A stretch of 64,000 nucleotides of DNA from WHSW01 sp963729075 (GCA_963729075.1 CAVSMU010000018.1:248001-312000); one strand, 5' to 3'; shown: positions 1 through 8,784, counted from the first letter of the stretch. Notes: generated by a model not told the origin, from the sequence alone. Numbers and translations: made by a program.

Positions 1-209
1 ACCGAAAGGGTGCCCGAGTCGGGCTCGAGGATGCCTGCCAGGATCGAGAGCAGCGTGGTCTTGCCCGCGCCGTTCGGGCCGATGACGCCGAGCAGCTCGC
101 CGCGGCGCGCGGAGAACGAGACGTCGCGCAGCGCAGCGCGATCGCCGAAGCTCTTCGACAGCCCGCGGACCTCGATCACCGCCGCGACGCCCTGTTCGGT
201 CCCGCTCAC
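1..209 (-). CDS. ABC transporter ATP-binding protein (N-terminal part, cut by window edge)
   Basis: The reverse strand reads from a GTG at 209 into the first 69 residues of an ABC ATPase: a short leader, the strand 'VIEVRGLSKSFG', then 'ALRDVSFSARRGELLGVIGPNGAG' split around the Walker A motif GPNGAGKTT, and 'ILAGILEPDSG'. This is the canonical start of the nucleotide-binding subunit of an importer or exporter that powers transport by ATP hydrolysis at the inner face of the membrane. The signature and Walker B motifs lie beyond base 1, so substrate and direction cannot be judged. It diverges from the phosphoesterase gene at 262, leaving about 50 bp for both promoters. Confidence 0.85.
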   Translation of the reverse strand, partial: MSGTEQGVAAVIEVRGLSKSFGDRAALRDVSFSARRGELLGVIGPNGAGKTTLLSILAGILEPDSGTLS

Positions 210-261
210 CGCGGGAACGCTAGTGGCCGGGCACCCGGGCCGCGCGGATACGCTGGCCGGG

Positions 262-1041
262 ATGAAGGTGCTGTTCATCGGCGATGTGGTCGGCAAGCCG
301 GGGCGGGCCGCCCTCGAGCGCGCGATGCCCGGCCTGCGCGAGCGCCACTCGCCCGAGCTCGTGATCGTCAACGGCGAGAACTCCGCGGGCGGCCTGGGGA
401 TCACACCGAAGACCGCGGAGGAGCTGTTCGGGATGGGCGCCGACGTCATCACGCTCGGCAACCACGCCTTCCGCCACCGTGAGGTCTTCCCCTATCTCGA
501 CCGGTCCGAGCGGGTGATCCGCCCGGCCAACTTCATGACCGGCAACCCCGGTCGGGGGCACACGATCGTCGAGGCCGGCGGGCTGCGCGTCTGCGTGATC
601 AACCTGATCGGCCAGGTCCAACTGCGCGCGGCGCGCTCGCCGTTCACCGAAGCCGAGGCGCTGCTCGACCGGCTCGGCGCCAGCGCCGACGCGTTCTTCG
701 TCGACTTCCACGCCGAGGTGACCTCCGAGAAGGTGGCGATGGGCTGGCACCTCGATGGGCGCGCGGCGGCGGTCGTCGGGACCCACACCCACGTGCCCAC
801 CGCCGACGCGCGCGTGCTGCCTCGGGGCACCGCCTTCATCTCGGACGTCGGGATGACCGGGTCACGAGCGAGCGTCCTCGGGGTGCGCTGGGAGCAGGCG
901 CTGGAGAGCTTTCGCACCCAGATGGCGGTCAGGTTCACGACCGCGGACGAGGACGTCTGGGTGAACGCGGTAGTGGTCGAGGTCGGCGCGAACGGTCTCG
1001 CCGAGTCGATCACCCAGGTGCTCGAGCCGGCCCCCGACTGA
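262..1041 (+). CDS. YmdB/TIGR00282-family metallophosphoesterase
   Basis: The 259-residue product starts MKVLFIGDVVGKPGR, and the family's metal-binding motifs follow: GDVVG, NGEN, GNHAF, DFHAEVTSEK and GTHTHVPTAD. Proteins of this family (B. subtilis YmdB) are dinuclear-metal phosphodiesterases acting on 2',3'-cyclic nucleotides, with regulatory effects on RNA turnover; activity here is inferred. The usual GNHTWD box reads GNHAFRH, a small deviation. ATG 262 is chosen because the family begins at exactly this MKxLFIGD strand; the open frame runs upstream without homology. The 3' end overlaps the convergent membrane-protein gene by 32 bp. Confidence 0.85.
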   Translation: MKVLFIGDVVGKPGRAALERAMPGLRERHSPELVIVNGENSAGGLGITPKTAEELFGMGADVITLGNHAFRHREVFPYLDRSERVIRPANFMTGNPGRGHTIVEAGGLRVCVINLIGQVQLRAARSPFTEAEALLDRLGASADAFFVDFHAEVTSEKVAMGWHLDGRAAAVVGTHTHVPTADARVLPRGTAFISDVGMTGSRASVLGVRWEQALESFRTQMAVRFTTADEDVWVNAVVVEVGANGLAESITQVLEPAPD

Positions 1042-2674
1042 GCGGCGCGGCGATCGCGAGCGCGATCAGCAGCGCGGGCAAAAACCACGGGATATAGAGG
1101 TAGAACCAGTGCTCCGCCGCGAGCTCGACCGCGATCACCACCGCGGCGGCGAGCGCCGCGACCTGGGCGATCGAGCGCCGCCGAGGAACGAACGCGACGG
1201 CCACCGCGAGCCCGACGGCCAAAGCGATCACGGCCGTCTGGAGCCAGCCGATCCCATTCGCCTGGCCCCAGATGCTGAAGGGTGACGTGCGATCGAGCTG
1301 GTTTTCGACCGTCCGTTCCCAGAACGTCGCCAGGCCCGGGTCGATCGCCGGATGGGCGAGCATGAGCACGACGACCGCCGCGAAGGCCGCGGCGCAGCCG
1401 AGGACGGGGCGCAGCCAACCGAGCCGAGACCTGCCGAGCCCTCGCTCCCGGCGGCGCTCGAGCAGCCCGCGGTCGCCTGCGACGTAGAGCGGCGCCAGCA
1501 TCAGCGGCGCGAACTTCGCGACCGCCGCAAGCGCGAGCAGGGCCCCGCGCGCCAGCGGGCGCGCGAAGAGCACCAGCGACCACACCAGCAGCGCGGCGAT
1601 CAACGAGTCGTTCGAGTTCGACTGCAGGGCGAAGGCCGTATACGGGTATGCGACCCAGGCGAAGGCGAGGATCGCACCGAGCTCGCGGCCGGCTCGTCCG
1701 GGCCGAAGCCGCAGGCCGAAGACGAACAGTCCGGCGACCGCGGCGAGGTCGAACGCGATCGCGGCGGCGTGGGAGGCGGCGAGCTCGTCCCACTCGCCGC
1801 TCCAGGGCAGGGCCAGCTCGAACGGCACGTACGCGTAGTAATTGGAGGGCCCGTACGTGTCGCCGAAGCGGTTGTCCTCGGGGAACTCGCCCTCGCCGTA
1901 GATCGGCTGGCCGTGGGCAATGCGGTCCGCGCCCACCGTCCCCGCGTAGCCGACGTCGATCACCCCGGAGTCGGCGACGTTGATCGTCACCCGGAAGGCG
2001 ATCAGAAAGACGGCGGCGATCGCGAGCCAGGCCGCGGGGCAGGCGGGTCGAAGCGGTGCGCCGCCGCGAAACCCGAGCCAGAGCATCCTCGCCAGGAGGT
2101 AGGCGAGCACCGGGTAGACGAGCGGCACCGAGACCCCGATCTCGCCCCGGTTGAAGAAGACGTGCGAGACGCCGAAGGCGAGCAGCGCGAGCAGGTCGAG
2201 GTGGGCGATCCGCCATGGACGGCGCCAGTCGACGAGGCCGAGGAGAAAGATCCCGCAGAGCGGTAGCCACACGTAGGGCGCGTTCAGCACGTGCCCGAAC
2301 TGGCCCTCGTAGCCGCGCGCCATCGGCCACGCCACCTGATCGCCGGTCCACGACTCGCGCACGTCGCCGCTGGAGCCGTCGACGATCACCTGCGCGACCT
2401 CGGTCCCGTCGTCGCTGATGTAGCCGACCTGCCAGGCCCACCCGTCCTTTGTCTCGATCGCCGTCTCGAGCCGCCCGTGGCGCTCGCTCTGCTCCGCCAC
2501 GTTGGGATCGCGCCCGGCGATCCGCAGCGCTTGCTGGGCATCGACCGCGTAGCCCTCGGGCGTCGCGGGGAGCTGGCTCGGCGGCACGGGAGCGGGCTCG
2601 GCGGCGAGCGCGCGGGCCGGCGCGAGGACGGCCAGTGTGGTGACGAGCAGCGCTAGCGCCCGTCGAAGGTCCAC
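1010..2674 (-). CDS. Polytopic membrane protein, GT87/DUF2029-like
   Basis: The 554-residue protein has a signal-like N-terminus (LALLVTTLAVLAPARALA), an extracytoplasmic segment of about 90 residues resembling a small PepSY-like fold, then about ten hydrophobic segments. A loop near residues 245-280 with 'GQPIYGEGEFPEDNRFGDTYGPSNYYAYVPFE' (quoted in part) resembles the catalytic-loop region of DUF2029/GT87 polyprenol-phosphate mannosyltransferase-like enzymes. A role in envelope glycan synthesis is inferred from this and from the GtrA gene upstream. Start is GTG at 2674, 22 bp inside the end of gtrA. It closes a four-gene overlapping operon running from 5071. A substrate cannot be assigned. 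Confidence 0.6.
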   Translation of the reverse strand: MDLRRALALLVTTLAVLAPARALAAEPAPVPPSQLPATPEGYAVDAQQALRIAGRDPNVAEQSERHGRLETAIETKDGWAWQVGYISDDGTEVAQVIVDGSSGDVRESWTGDQVAWPMARGYEGQFGHVLNAPYVWLPLCGIFLLGLVDWRRPWRIAHLDLLALLAFGVSHVFFNRGEIGVSVPLVYPVLAYLLARMLWLGFRGGAPLRPACPAAWLAIAAVFLIAFRVTINVADSGVIDVGYAGTVGADRIAHGQPIYGEGEFPEDNRFGDTYGPSNYYAYVPFELALPWSGEWDELAASHAAAIAFDLAAVAGLFVFGLRLRPGRAGRELGAILAFAWVAYPYTAFALQSNSNDSLIAALLVWSLVLFARPLARGALLALAAVAKFAPLMLAPLYVAGDRGLLERRRERGLGRSRLGWLRPVLGCAAAFAAVVVLMLAHPAIDPGLATFWERTVENQLDRTSPFSIWGQANGIGWLQTAVIALAVGLAVAVAFVPRRRSIAQVAALAAAVVIAVELAAEHWFYLYIPWFLPALLIALAIAAPLSRGPARAPG

Positions 2675-3120
2675 AGCTTGTTGCCGATGAAGTTCACCGG
2701 CATCGCCGTCGCGACGGCGAGCGCCTGCGCCGGCAGCTCGGGCAGCTCGGCGACGGAGACCAGGAGCTCGAGCACCGCGAGGTTGAAGCCGAGACCGACG
2801 AGACTGACGGCGAAGAACCGCGCCGCCTGAAAGCCGGCGTGGCCGTCGCGAGCGCGGAAGGTCCAGTGGCGGTTGAGGAGGAAGTTGTTCGTCACCGCGA
2901 CGCAGAAGGCCCCGACCGCGGCGGGGATGTGGTGCAGCCCGGCCACCTCGGCGAGGAGCGCGAATACGACCAGGTTGACGACGTAGCCCGAGCCCCCGAC
3001 GAGCGCGAACTTCACGAGCTGCATCCAGTTCGCGGGCTTGCGCGTGCCGAGGTGGACGCGCCGCACCAGGCTCCAGGCGCGATCCGCGATCGCCTCGTCG
3101 GCCGCCCGCGCCCCGGTCAT
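2653..3120 (-). CDS. GtrA family membrane protein
   Basis: This 155-residue protein has four hydrophobic segments and the GtrA/DPMS pattern: 'QLVKFALVGGSGYVVNLVVF', 'NNFLLNRHWTFR', a third and fourth helix, and a closing 'NFIGNKLWTF'. GtrA-type proteins are thought to move polyprenyl-linked sugars across the membrane for glycan decoration. ATG 3120 overlaps the stop of the upstream phosphodiesterase gene as ATGA, and its 3' end overlaps the GT87-like gene, so translation is probably coupled. The pairing of a GtrA protein with a DUF2029/GT87-like enzyme supports lipid-linked sugar transfer. Confidence 0.85.
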   Translation of the reverse strand: MTGARAADEAIADRAWSLVRRVHLGTRKPANWMQLVKFALVGGSGYVVNLVVFALLAEVAGLHHIPAAVGAFCVAVTNNFLLNRHWTFRARDGHAGFQAARFFAVSLVGLGFNLAVLELLVSVAELPELPAQALAVATAMPVNFIGNKLWTFDGR

Positions 3121-4643
3121 CCCTGGACCTCCGAGCCGGTGGGTGCGCCCGCCGAGCGCATGCGCAGCGCGCCTGGCCGCCCGTCGATCCCGAAGTGGTC
3201 CAGCACGAGGCCGGCGATGTCGTGGAGCCCCCAGCGCTCGCGGATCGCCTCGGTGCCCGGCTCGAGCCCGCAGAGCAGCAGCGGCCCGAGCGAGTCGCCG
3301 GCGTCGAGCGACCCGTGGCTGCCGCCGGGGCAGTGCGTCACGCCGCCCCAGTCGACCAGCTCGTAGCCGGTCGCCGCCGAGATCAGGATGTCGCCCGCGT
3401 ACGGCGCCCGAAGCGCCGACCACAGCCGGGAGAGGGCGTCCGGGTACGTCTCCGAATCGAACGTACCGTCCCGGGTCTCCGCCCGCAGGGCCCCGAGGTC
3501 GCCCTCGAGGTCCCAGCCGACGCCGCGACGGTCGGCGACCTCCGACCCCGGGCGGAAGCGAAGCTCCGCCCCGTCGCGCTCGACCGCCGCCTCGTCGCCG
3601 GCGAGCCAGGCGAACAGGTCGACGCCCTCGATCTCGCGCAGGCGTGCACGCACGCGGGCGTGGGTGCGCTCGGCGCGCCGGCCCTCGTCGAGCACGTAGA
3701 CCGCGCCCGCGCGCGCGATCGGGCTCACCGCGAGCTCCGCCGGCTCGGCGCCCTCGTTGGGCTCGAGCACCCGCCAGTCCGAGCCGAGGGCCTCGGCCAG
3801 CGGCACCGGGTGGTCGACCCGCGTCTGCGCATGGTCGGCGAGCAGGACGACGGCGTTCTGCTCGAGGAACTCGTCGAGCCCCCCGGCGGCGTCCGCGAGC
3901 TCGGCGAACGCCGCGTCGGCGCGCCCGATCGACTCGATCTGCGCCTCGGGCCCGAACTTGTGGGAGTGGTAGTCGTTGTCGGGCAGCGAGAAGAGCAGGA
4001 ACTCGTACAGGTCGTTGGCGACCAGCTCGCGCCCGACGCAGGCCGAGTACTCGTCGCGGGTGCCCGGTCGCGCCAGGGTGGGCTTGCAGCCCACCGCCCG
4101 GCTCGAGTACAGCTCGCCGTAGAAGAGCTCGTCCGGGCCCCATGTCGCATGGTGGAAGCTGGCCGCCACCGCCACCCGGCGGAGCAGGCCCTCGAGCCCG
4201 AGCTCGTGGCGCGTGCGCCCGCGATAGATGAGGAACGGGGTGCAGGCGCTCCGCACGCCGTGGTCGCCGAGCCGTTCGAACAGCGTCTCCACCTCGTGCG
4301 AGAGGTGGGACATGTTCATGTTGTAGACGATGTCGTAGAGGCTCCTGAAGAGACCGAAGGCCCTGGTGGCCTCGAACGAGCTCCCGTACTCGACGTATCG
4401 GCCCTCGGTGCGGTGATACCAGTTGCTGCCGCTGATCCAGTGGCGATCTGGGCGTTCGCCGGTGACGATCTCCGAGTTGCAGACCGGGGTCACCGAGGGA
4501 AACGCGGCCACGCAGTCGCCGATCAGCGAGCCCCGCTCGAGCAGCGTCGCGAAGGTCGGCGCCGTTCCACCCCTCGCCGCCTCGAGGAGCATGTCGGTGC
4601 GCAGCGAGTCGACGACGCAGAGGACGAGCTTGCGTCGGCTCAC
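3117..4643 (-). CDS. Alkaline phosphatase superfamily protein (type I phosphodiesterase/nucleotide pyrophosphatase-like)
   Basis: The 508-residue protein begins 'RRKLVLCVVDSLRTDML', a typical first metal-binding strand with Asp and a Ser/Thr nucleophile region ('FPSVTPVCNSEIVTG'). Further metal ligands are visible in 'DNDYHSHKFGP', 'LADHAQ' and 'CPGGSHGS'. The family hydrolyses phosphodiesters or transfers phospho-groups; with no signal peptide and neighbours that handle lipid-linked sugars, a role in envelope or lipid head-group chemistry is an inference. GTG 4643 overlaps the preceding stop (GTGA). The frame stays open upstream to about 5354, but that part is the shadow of the next gene. 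Confidence 0.75.
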   Translation of the reverse strand: MSRRKLVLCVVDSLRTDMLLEAARGGTAPTFATLLERGSLIGDCVAAFPSVTPVCNSEIVTGERPDRHWISGSNWYHRTEGRYVEYGSSFEATRAFGLFRSLYDIVYNMNMSHLSHEVETLFERLGDHGVRSACTPFLIYRGRTRHELGLEGLLRRVAVAASFHHATWGPDELFYGELYSSRAVGCKPTLARPGTRDEYSACVGRELVANDLYEFLLFSLPDNDYHSHKFGPEAQIESIGRADAAFAELADAAGGLDEFLEQNAVVLLADHAQTRVDHPVPLAEALGSDWRVLEPNEGAEPAELAVSPIARAGAVYVLDEGRRAERTHARVRARLREIEGVDLFAWLAGDEAAVERDGAELRFRPGSEVADRRGVGWDLEGDLGALRAETRDGTFDSETYPDALSRLWSALRAPYAGDILISAATGYELVDWGGVTHCPGGSHGSLDAGDSLGPLLLCGLEPGTEAIRERWGLHDIAGLVLDHFGIDGRPGALRMRSAGAPTGSEVQG

Positions 4644-5071
4644 CGCAGGGTCCTGAGGCCCTCGTACTTCTGCCCCGCCCGGCGGCGCTGCCCGGCGAAC
4701 AGCCACAGCAGCGCTACCAACGCGACCAGTGCGATCGGCTGCACCAGGATCGACAGCCCGGCGAGGGCAAGCGCCGCGAGCCCGATCAGCGCCGAGATGA
4801 AACCGCCACCCTCCGCCCGCCTCGCCGCCCCGGCTGCGAGTCCGCTGATGACGTAGAACGAGAACGCCGCGAGCGCAGCGCCGATCGGCCAGCCCGGCCA
4901 GGCCGGATGATCCTCCGAGCCGAGCGAGACACCGAACAGGATCGCGCCCGCGACCACGGCGAGTAGGAGCAGGTACATCCCGATCCCCTCCCGGCGACCC
5001 GGGGCGCCGGCGAGAGCGCCCACGGCCAGCGCCAGGCCGGCTCCCTGGCAGGATGCGAGGAAGAAATCCAT
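4640..5071 (-). CDS. Small polytopic membrane protein of unknown function
   Basis: The 143-residue product has about four hydrophobic segments: an N-terminal helix, a second around residues 32-50, and two C-terminal ones, the last before a basic tail (GQRRRAGQKYEGLRTLR). No family is recognised. It is the first gene of the operon 5071-1010 and overlaps the phosphodiesterase gene by four bases. The ATG at 5071 follows about 260 bp without a gene. Context suggests an accessory role in the same envelope process, but nothing in the sequence proves it. Confidence 0.6.
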   Translation of the reverse strand: MDFFLASCQGAGLALAVGALAGAPGRREGIGMYLLLLAVVAGAILFGVSLGSEDHPAWPGWPIGAALAAFSFYVISGLAAGAARRAEGGGFISALIGLAALALAGLSILVQPIALVALVALLWLFAGQRRRAGQKYEGLRTLR

Positions 5072-5331
5072 CGCGCGGGCAGGCTAGAGGATGCGTTGAA
5101 GGTACCCGTCGGCGCGGCGAGCCCGCCGGCTCCTCCGGGGCTATCGGCATCTGCGCTAGCCCGGGCACCAGGTAGGAGCCGGCGATGCGGCGCTTGAGCG
5201 AATCTAGTCCCACGGTCGCGGCCATGCGCCGGTCGCCCTCCGCGCCGATCGAGGGTTGTTGCGGCAGACTGCGGACGTGGCCGGGACGCACGACCACGCC
5301 ACGCCGCCCGCGGCGCGCTAGCCGCGCCGCA
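5072..5331. other. Intergenic stretch without a supported gene
   Basis: These 260 bp lie between the start of the membrane-protein operon and the end of the response-regulator gene. No ORF with family features and no strong hairpin was seen. It probably holds the operon promoter. Confidence 0.4.
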
Positions 5332-6006
5332 TCAGTCGAGGAGCCGTCGCTCAACCGCCCAGCGGCTGAGCTCGTGCCGATTCGAGAGCTGCAGCTTGCG
5401 CAATACGGCGCTCACGTGCGCCTCGACCGTCTTCGGCGAGATCGAGAGCTCGAGCGCGATCTCCTTGTAGAGGTAGCCGCGGGCGATCAGCCGCAGGACC
5501 TCGCGCTCGCGGAGGGTCAGCTGATCGAGGTCGGGGTCGACCTCGGCCTCCGGGATCTGGCCGGCAAAGGCGTCGAGCACGAACCCGGCGAGGCGCGGGG
5601 AGAACACCGCGTCGCCGTCGCGAACCCGGCGCACGGCCTCGGCGAGGTCCGGCCCCGAGATCGTCTTCGTCACGTAGCCGCGGGCGCCAGCCCGGATCAC
5701 CGCGATCACGTCCTCCGCCGCGTCGGACACCGACAGCGCCAAGAAGCGCTGCGCCGGGTTCTCGCGCGCCACGCGGCGGATCACCTCGACCCCGCCGCCG
5801 CCCGGCATGTGGACGTCGAGCAGGACGACGTCGGGGTGCTCGGCGGCGATCAGGCGGACGGCCTCCTCGACCGAGCCCGCCTCGCCGCGGACGTCGAGCC
5901 TGCCCTCGAGCTCGGCCCGCACGCCGCTGCGAAAGATCGCGTGGTCGTCGACGATCACGACCGCCGGCTCGGCGTCGTCCGCCCGCCTGCTCCGATCGTC
6001 GCTCAT
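5332..6006 (-). CDS. NarL/LuxR-type response regulator
   Basis: The 224-residue protein has a receiver domain (residues about 15-130) with acidic pair D20-D21, phosphoacceptor D64 in 'VVLLDVHMPGG', and conserved K114 in 'GYVTKTIS'. A C-terminal LuxR helix-turn-helix follows (about 155-220: 'LTLREREVLRLIARG', 'YKEIALELSISPKTVEAHV'). It should bind DNA as a phosphorylation-dependent dimer. ATG 6006 overlaps the stop of the cognate kinase gene (ATGA). With the PspC/LiaF-like genes upstream it probably forms a LiaFSR-like envelope-stress module, likely autoregulated from the promoter upstream of 8666. Confidence 0.92.
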   Translation of the reverse strand: MSDDRSRRADDAEPAVVIVDDHAIFRSGVRAELEGRLDVRGEAGSVEEAVRLIAAEHPDVVLLDVHMPGGGGVEVIRRVARENPAQRFLALSVSDAAEDVIAVIRAGARGYVTKTISGPDLAEAVRRVRDGDAVFSPRLAGFVLDAFAGQIPEAEVDPDLDQLTLREREVLRLIARGYLYKEIALELSISPKTVEAHVSAVLRKLQLSNRHELSRWAVERRLLD

Positions 6007-7256
6007 GCCGGCTCCATCTCGATGGTCAGCTCGATCTCGGTTCCCGTCCCCGGCGTCGAGCGGATCATCGCGCGGCCGCCGTTGCGCTCCATCCTGCCGA
6101 CGATCGACTCGCGGAGGCCGCGGCGGTCGGCCGGGACCGAGGTCGGGTCGAAGCCCGCGCCCCGGTCGCGGACGAAGACCTGCGCGCGCTCCGGTCCCAT
6201 CTCGGCGTAGACGGCGATCGTGCCGGCGCCGCCGGCGAACTTCGCTGCGTTGGTGAGTGCCTCCCGGGTGGCGGCCACGAGCGCCTCACCAGGATCGTTG
6301 AGCCGGCGGTCGCCAACCGTGACCACGTCGATCGCGGCGCCGTGGCCATCCTCGACCTCGGCCGCCACCGAGTCGATCGCCGCCGCGAGGCTCGACTCGT
6401 CGCGCTGGCGACGACCGTCGAAGAGCCACGAGCGCAGCTCCCTCTCCTGCCGCCGCGCCAGCGCCGCCACCTCGCGCTCGTCTCCGGCGCGCTTCTGCAT
6501 CAGGGTCAGGGTCTGGAGCACCGAATCGTGCAGGTGGGCGGCGAGCTCGGCGCGCTCCTGCGACCGGATCCGCTCGGCGCGCTCGGCGGCGAGGTTGCGG
6601 CCGAGCCGCCACAAAAACGGAGCGAGAATCAGCGCCAGCGCCATCACCCCGACGAGGACCGCGAGCACGGCCTCCCGGGTGGCGCCCAGCGCGTCGTTGG
6701 CGGAGAGGAAAAGGAGTGCCGCTCCGACCACGAGCGCGATCCCGAAGCCACCGCGATACAGGTCGGCGGGGCCGGCCCGCCGGGGGGCGGCGGTCGCCGG
6801 GTCGGCGGAGGCGCTCGGCGGCGTCGCGTCGACCGCGGCGGGTTGCATGGCGCGCGACTGGCGCCACAGCAGCGCCGCGCCGGCGGTCGCGAGGACGAGC
6901 GGCCAGACGAGCGCGTCGCTCCACCAGATGCCGAGCTCGCGAAACACGAGCAGGGCCGAGAGCGCCAGCAACCCGGCGCCCGCCGCCACTCGCCAGCCGC
7001 CGCGCCGGACGCGCGGCGGTCTCGTGGGCGCGCGCTCGCGGGGGGAGGTCGCGCCGTTCGCCGGGATCACCAGCCAGGCGATCGCGTAGGCGACCGCGCC
7101 GAGCCCGGCGGTTGCGATCACGAGCACGACGAACCCGACCCGCAGCAGGACCGGGTCGATGCCGAGGCGCTCGGAGATGCCGGCACAAACACCGGCGACG
7201 ACCCCGTGCTCGGGGTCGCGCCGGAGGGGGGTCGATCTGGCCGGGGTTGCGCTCAC
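6003..7256 (-). CDS. PspC-domain sensor histidine kinase (NarX/LiaS-like)
   Basis: The 417-residue protein starts with a PspC domain (about 10-68: 'RDPEHGVVAGVCAGISERLG', ending 'AYAIAWLVIPA'). Four more hydrophobic segments follow at about 85-105, 112-132, 168-188 and 195-215. The HisKA_3 dimerisation helix has H243 in 'HLHDSVLQTL', and the HATPase domain has N-box 'REALTNAAKF' (N336) and G1 box 'DRGAGFD' (D364). It should autophosphorylate on H243 and pass phosphate to the adjacent regulator. GTG 7256 overlaps the upstream stop (GTGA). PspC fused to a kinase is known in actinobacteria; the signal sensed is unknown. Confidence 0.9.
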   Translation of the reverse strand: MSATPARSTPLRRDPEHGVVAGVCAGISERLGIDPVLLRVGFVVLVIATAGLGAVAYAIAWLVIPANGATSPRERAPTRPPRVRRGGWRVAAGAGLLALSALLVFRELGIWWSDALVWPLVLATAGAALLWRQSRAMQPAAVDATPPSASADPATAAPRRAGPADLYRGGFGIALVVGAALLFLSANDALGATREAVLAVLVGVMALALILAPFLWRLGRNLAAERAERIRSQERAELAAHLHDSVLQTLTLMQKRAGDEREVAALARRQERELRSWLFDGRRQRDESSLAAAIDSVAAEVEDGHGAAIDVVTVGDRRLNDPGEALVAATREALTNAAKFAGGAGTIAVYAEMGPERAQVFVRDRGAGFDPTSVPADRRGLRESIVGRMERNGGRAMIRSTPGTGTEIELTIEMEPA

Positions 7257-7489
7257 TCGGATTGCCTCGCGAGCCGAGGCGGGGGGCTCGGTGGCGGCGG
7301 CGGGGCAGGGTCCCGCAGGCCGCTCACCAGCAGCACCGTGCCCAAGACCGCCGCGACCGTGGCCCCGAGCCAGCCGAGCGTGAGGTCGATCGCGCCGGAC
7401 TGGTCGAGCAGGAGCAACGCGCCGAGGGCTACGAGCCCGACGCCGGCGGCGAGCGAGACGTCGTCGCGCCGGTCAGCAGACTGCTGCAC
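7253..7489 (-). CDS. Small two-helix membrane protein in the PspC/kinase operon
   Basis: The 78-residue protein has two hydrophobic helices, 'VGLVALGALLLLDQSGAI' and 'LGATVAAVLGTVLLVSGL', then a proline-rich tail. The pattern 'GVGLVALGALLLLDQ..' resembles the small TM repeats in LiaF/DUF5668-type proteins. It overlaps the PspC/LiaF-like gene by 17 bp upstream and the kinase gene by four bases, so it is almost certainly co-translated with them. It may be a membrane partner that modulates the kinase; this is inferred from position only. Confidence 0.7.
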   Translation of the reverse strand: MQQSADRRDDVSLAAGVGLVALGALLLLDQSGAIDLTLGWLGATVAAVLGTVLLVSGLRDPAPPPPPSPPPRLARQSE

Positions 7490-8666
7490 GATCCTCGCTC
7501 CCGTGCTCGTCGAACCTCCCGAACGGGGGTCCGTCGTGCTCGTCGTACTCGGTGAGCACCCGGAGGGTCCCGAGGTCGACCTCGCCCTCGAGCAGCAACG
7601 CCGGTCCGGCCGGGGGGGCGGTCGCGGAGACCTCGTCGAGGTCGACGCCGTCGGTCCTCCCGCTGCCGAGCTCGATCTCCCCGGCGCCGACGTGGAGGTC
7701 GGGGGAGACGCAGACGCTCTCGGGGATGATCACGGCCGCCTCCCCGATACCGAGGTCGACCTCGAGCGGGACGTCGCTCGACTCGCGGCTCCAGTCGATG
7801 TCACGCAGGTCGACGACCAGTCGGCCCACCCCGAGCTCGTACCGATCGGCCAGCTCGGCCCTCGAGGGAGGCTGGTGATAGCGCTCCCCGATCCCGCCGG
7901 CGAAGCTGATGTCCGCCGCGGAGACGATCCCGAGCGGGATCGCGATCGCAAGCGCGGGGGCGATGAGCCAGCGCGCGCCTCCGCGGAAGGCCGCGATCGC
8001 GAGCATCGCGCCGATGGCGATCACGACCAACGCGATCACGGTGCCGCTACCGGTCGCCGCGGTGAACGCGCTCACCAGGGCGAGCGCCCCGAGGCCGATC
8101 GCCGCCAGCACTGCCAACCCGATCATGGCCAGCCCGCGCCCGGCCGTCATCGGCTTGCCCGGCTCGCGGTCGCGGAGCAGCGCGTAGACACCCGCCCCGA
8201 TCAAGAGCAGCACCAGCAATCCCCAGGGACCGTCGCCGCCCCAGCCCCAGTCACCCCAGAAGACGAACGACCCGGCCGCCGAGAGGACGACAATCACGCC
8301 GACGACGATCACCCCGATGCCGAGCAGCCGCGAGCGCTGCGCCGGTGCAAGCGACGCCTCCTGCCCCGGCTCGGGCTCCGCCGGGACGAACAGCCAGAGG
8401 GCCAGATACGCGAGCACCCCGAGGCCGCCGAAGAAAACGGAGACCGCGAAGCCGATCCTGAAGATCACCGGGTCGACCTGGAAGTACCTCCCCAGTCCCC
8501 CGGCCACCCCGGCGATCATGCGGTCGTCGCCACTTCGTAGGAGCCGCTTCGGCTTCGAGCCGTCCTCGAGCACCGCGGTCGGCTCGGTCTCGTGCTCCTC
8601 CGCGGCTCGGTGCCCGGTCTCGGGCTCCTCCGGGGCCTGGTCTTCGGTCCGTTCCTCGTCGTTCAT
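7473..8666 (-). CDS. PspC-domain protein with C-terminal LiaF-like β-domain
   Basis: The 397-residue protein has a charged N-terminus, then a PspC domain (about 40-97: 'LRSGDDRMIAGVAGGLGRYF', 'YLALWLFVPAEPEP'), about five further hydrophobic segments between 112 and 250, and a soluble β-rich C-terminus (about 255-397). The C-terminus repeats 'GVGRLVVDLRDIDW', 'EVDLGIGEAAVIIPESV', 'VGAGEIELGSG', typical of LiaF/DUF4097-like 'toast-rack' folds. In LiaFSR systems LiaF restrains the kinase until cell-wall stress. Its place as first gene of an overlapping kinase/regulator operon supports the same role here. Confidence 0.8.
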   Translation of the reverse strand: MNDEERTEDQAPEEPETGHRAAEEHETEPTAVLEDGSKPKRLLRSGDDRMIAGVAGGLGRYFQVDPVIFRIGFAVSVFFGGLGVLAYLALWLFVPAEPEPGQEASLAPAQRSRLLGIGVIVVGVIVVLSAAGSFVFWGDWGWGGDGPWGLLVLLLIGAGVYALLRDREPGKPMTAGRGLAMIGLAVLAAIGLGALALVSAFTAATGSGTVIALVVIAIGAMLAIAAFRGGARWLIAPALAIAIPLGIVSAADISFAGGIGERYHQPPSRAELADRYELGVGRLVVDLRDIDWSRESSDVPLEVDLGIGEAAVIIPESVCVSPDLHVGAGEIELGSGRTDGVDLDEVSATAPPAGPALLLEGEVDLGTLRVLTEYDEHDGPPFGRFDEHGSEDRAAVC

Positions 8667-8784
8667 GTCGAGCCTCCAAATGGTCTTAACGGTGGACGAC
8701 TCGATCGTGGCGCCGGCCTGGCGTCGCGTCTATTGGGGATGACCCCGAGCGAGCCCGGATCGATCCCTGAGCGGGGGCGGCCGC

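Noticed and set aside
492..2441. Long minus-strand frame overlapping the YmdB-like and GT87-like genes
   Set aside because: It is an Arg-rich shadow frame; the GT87-like frame on the same strand shows membrane helices and the YmdB frame shows family motifs.
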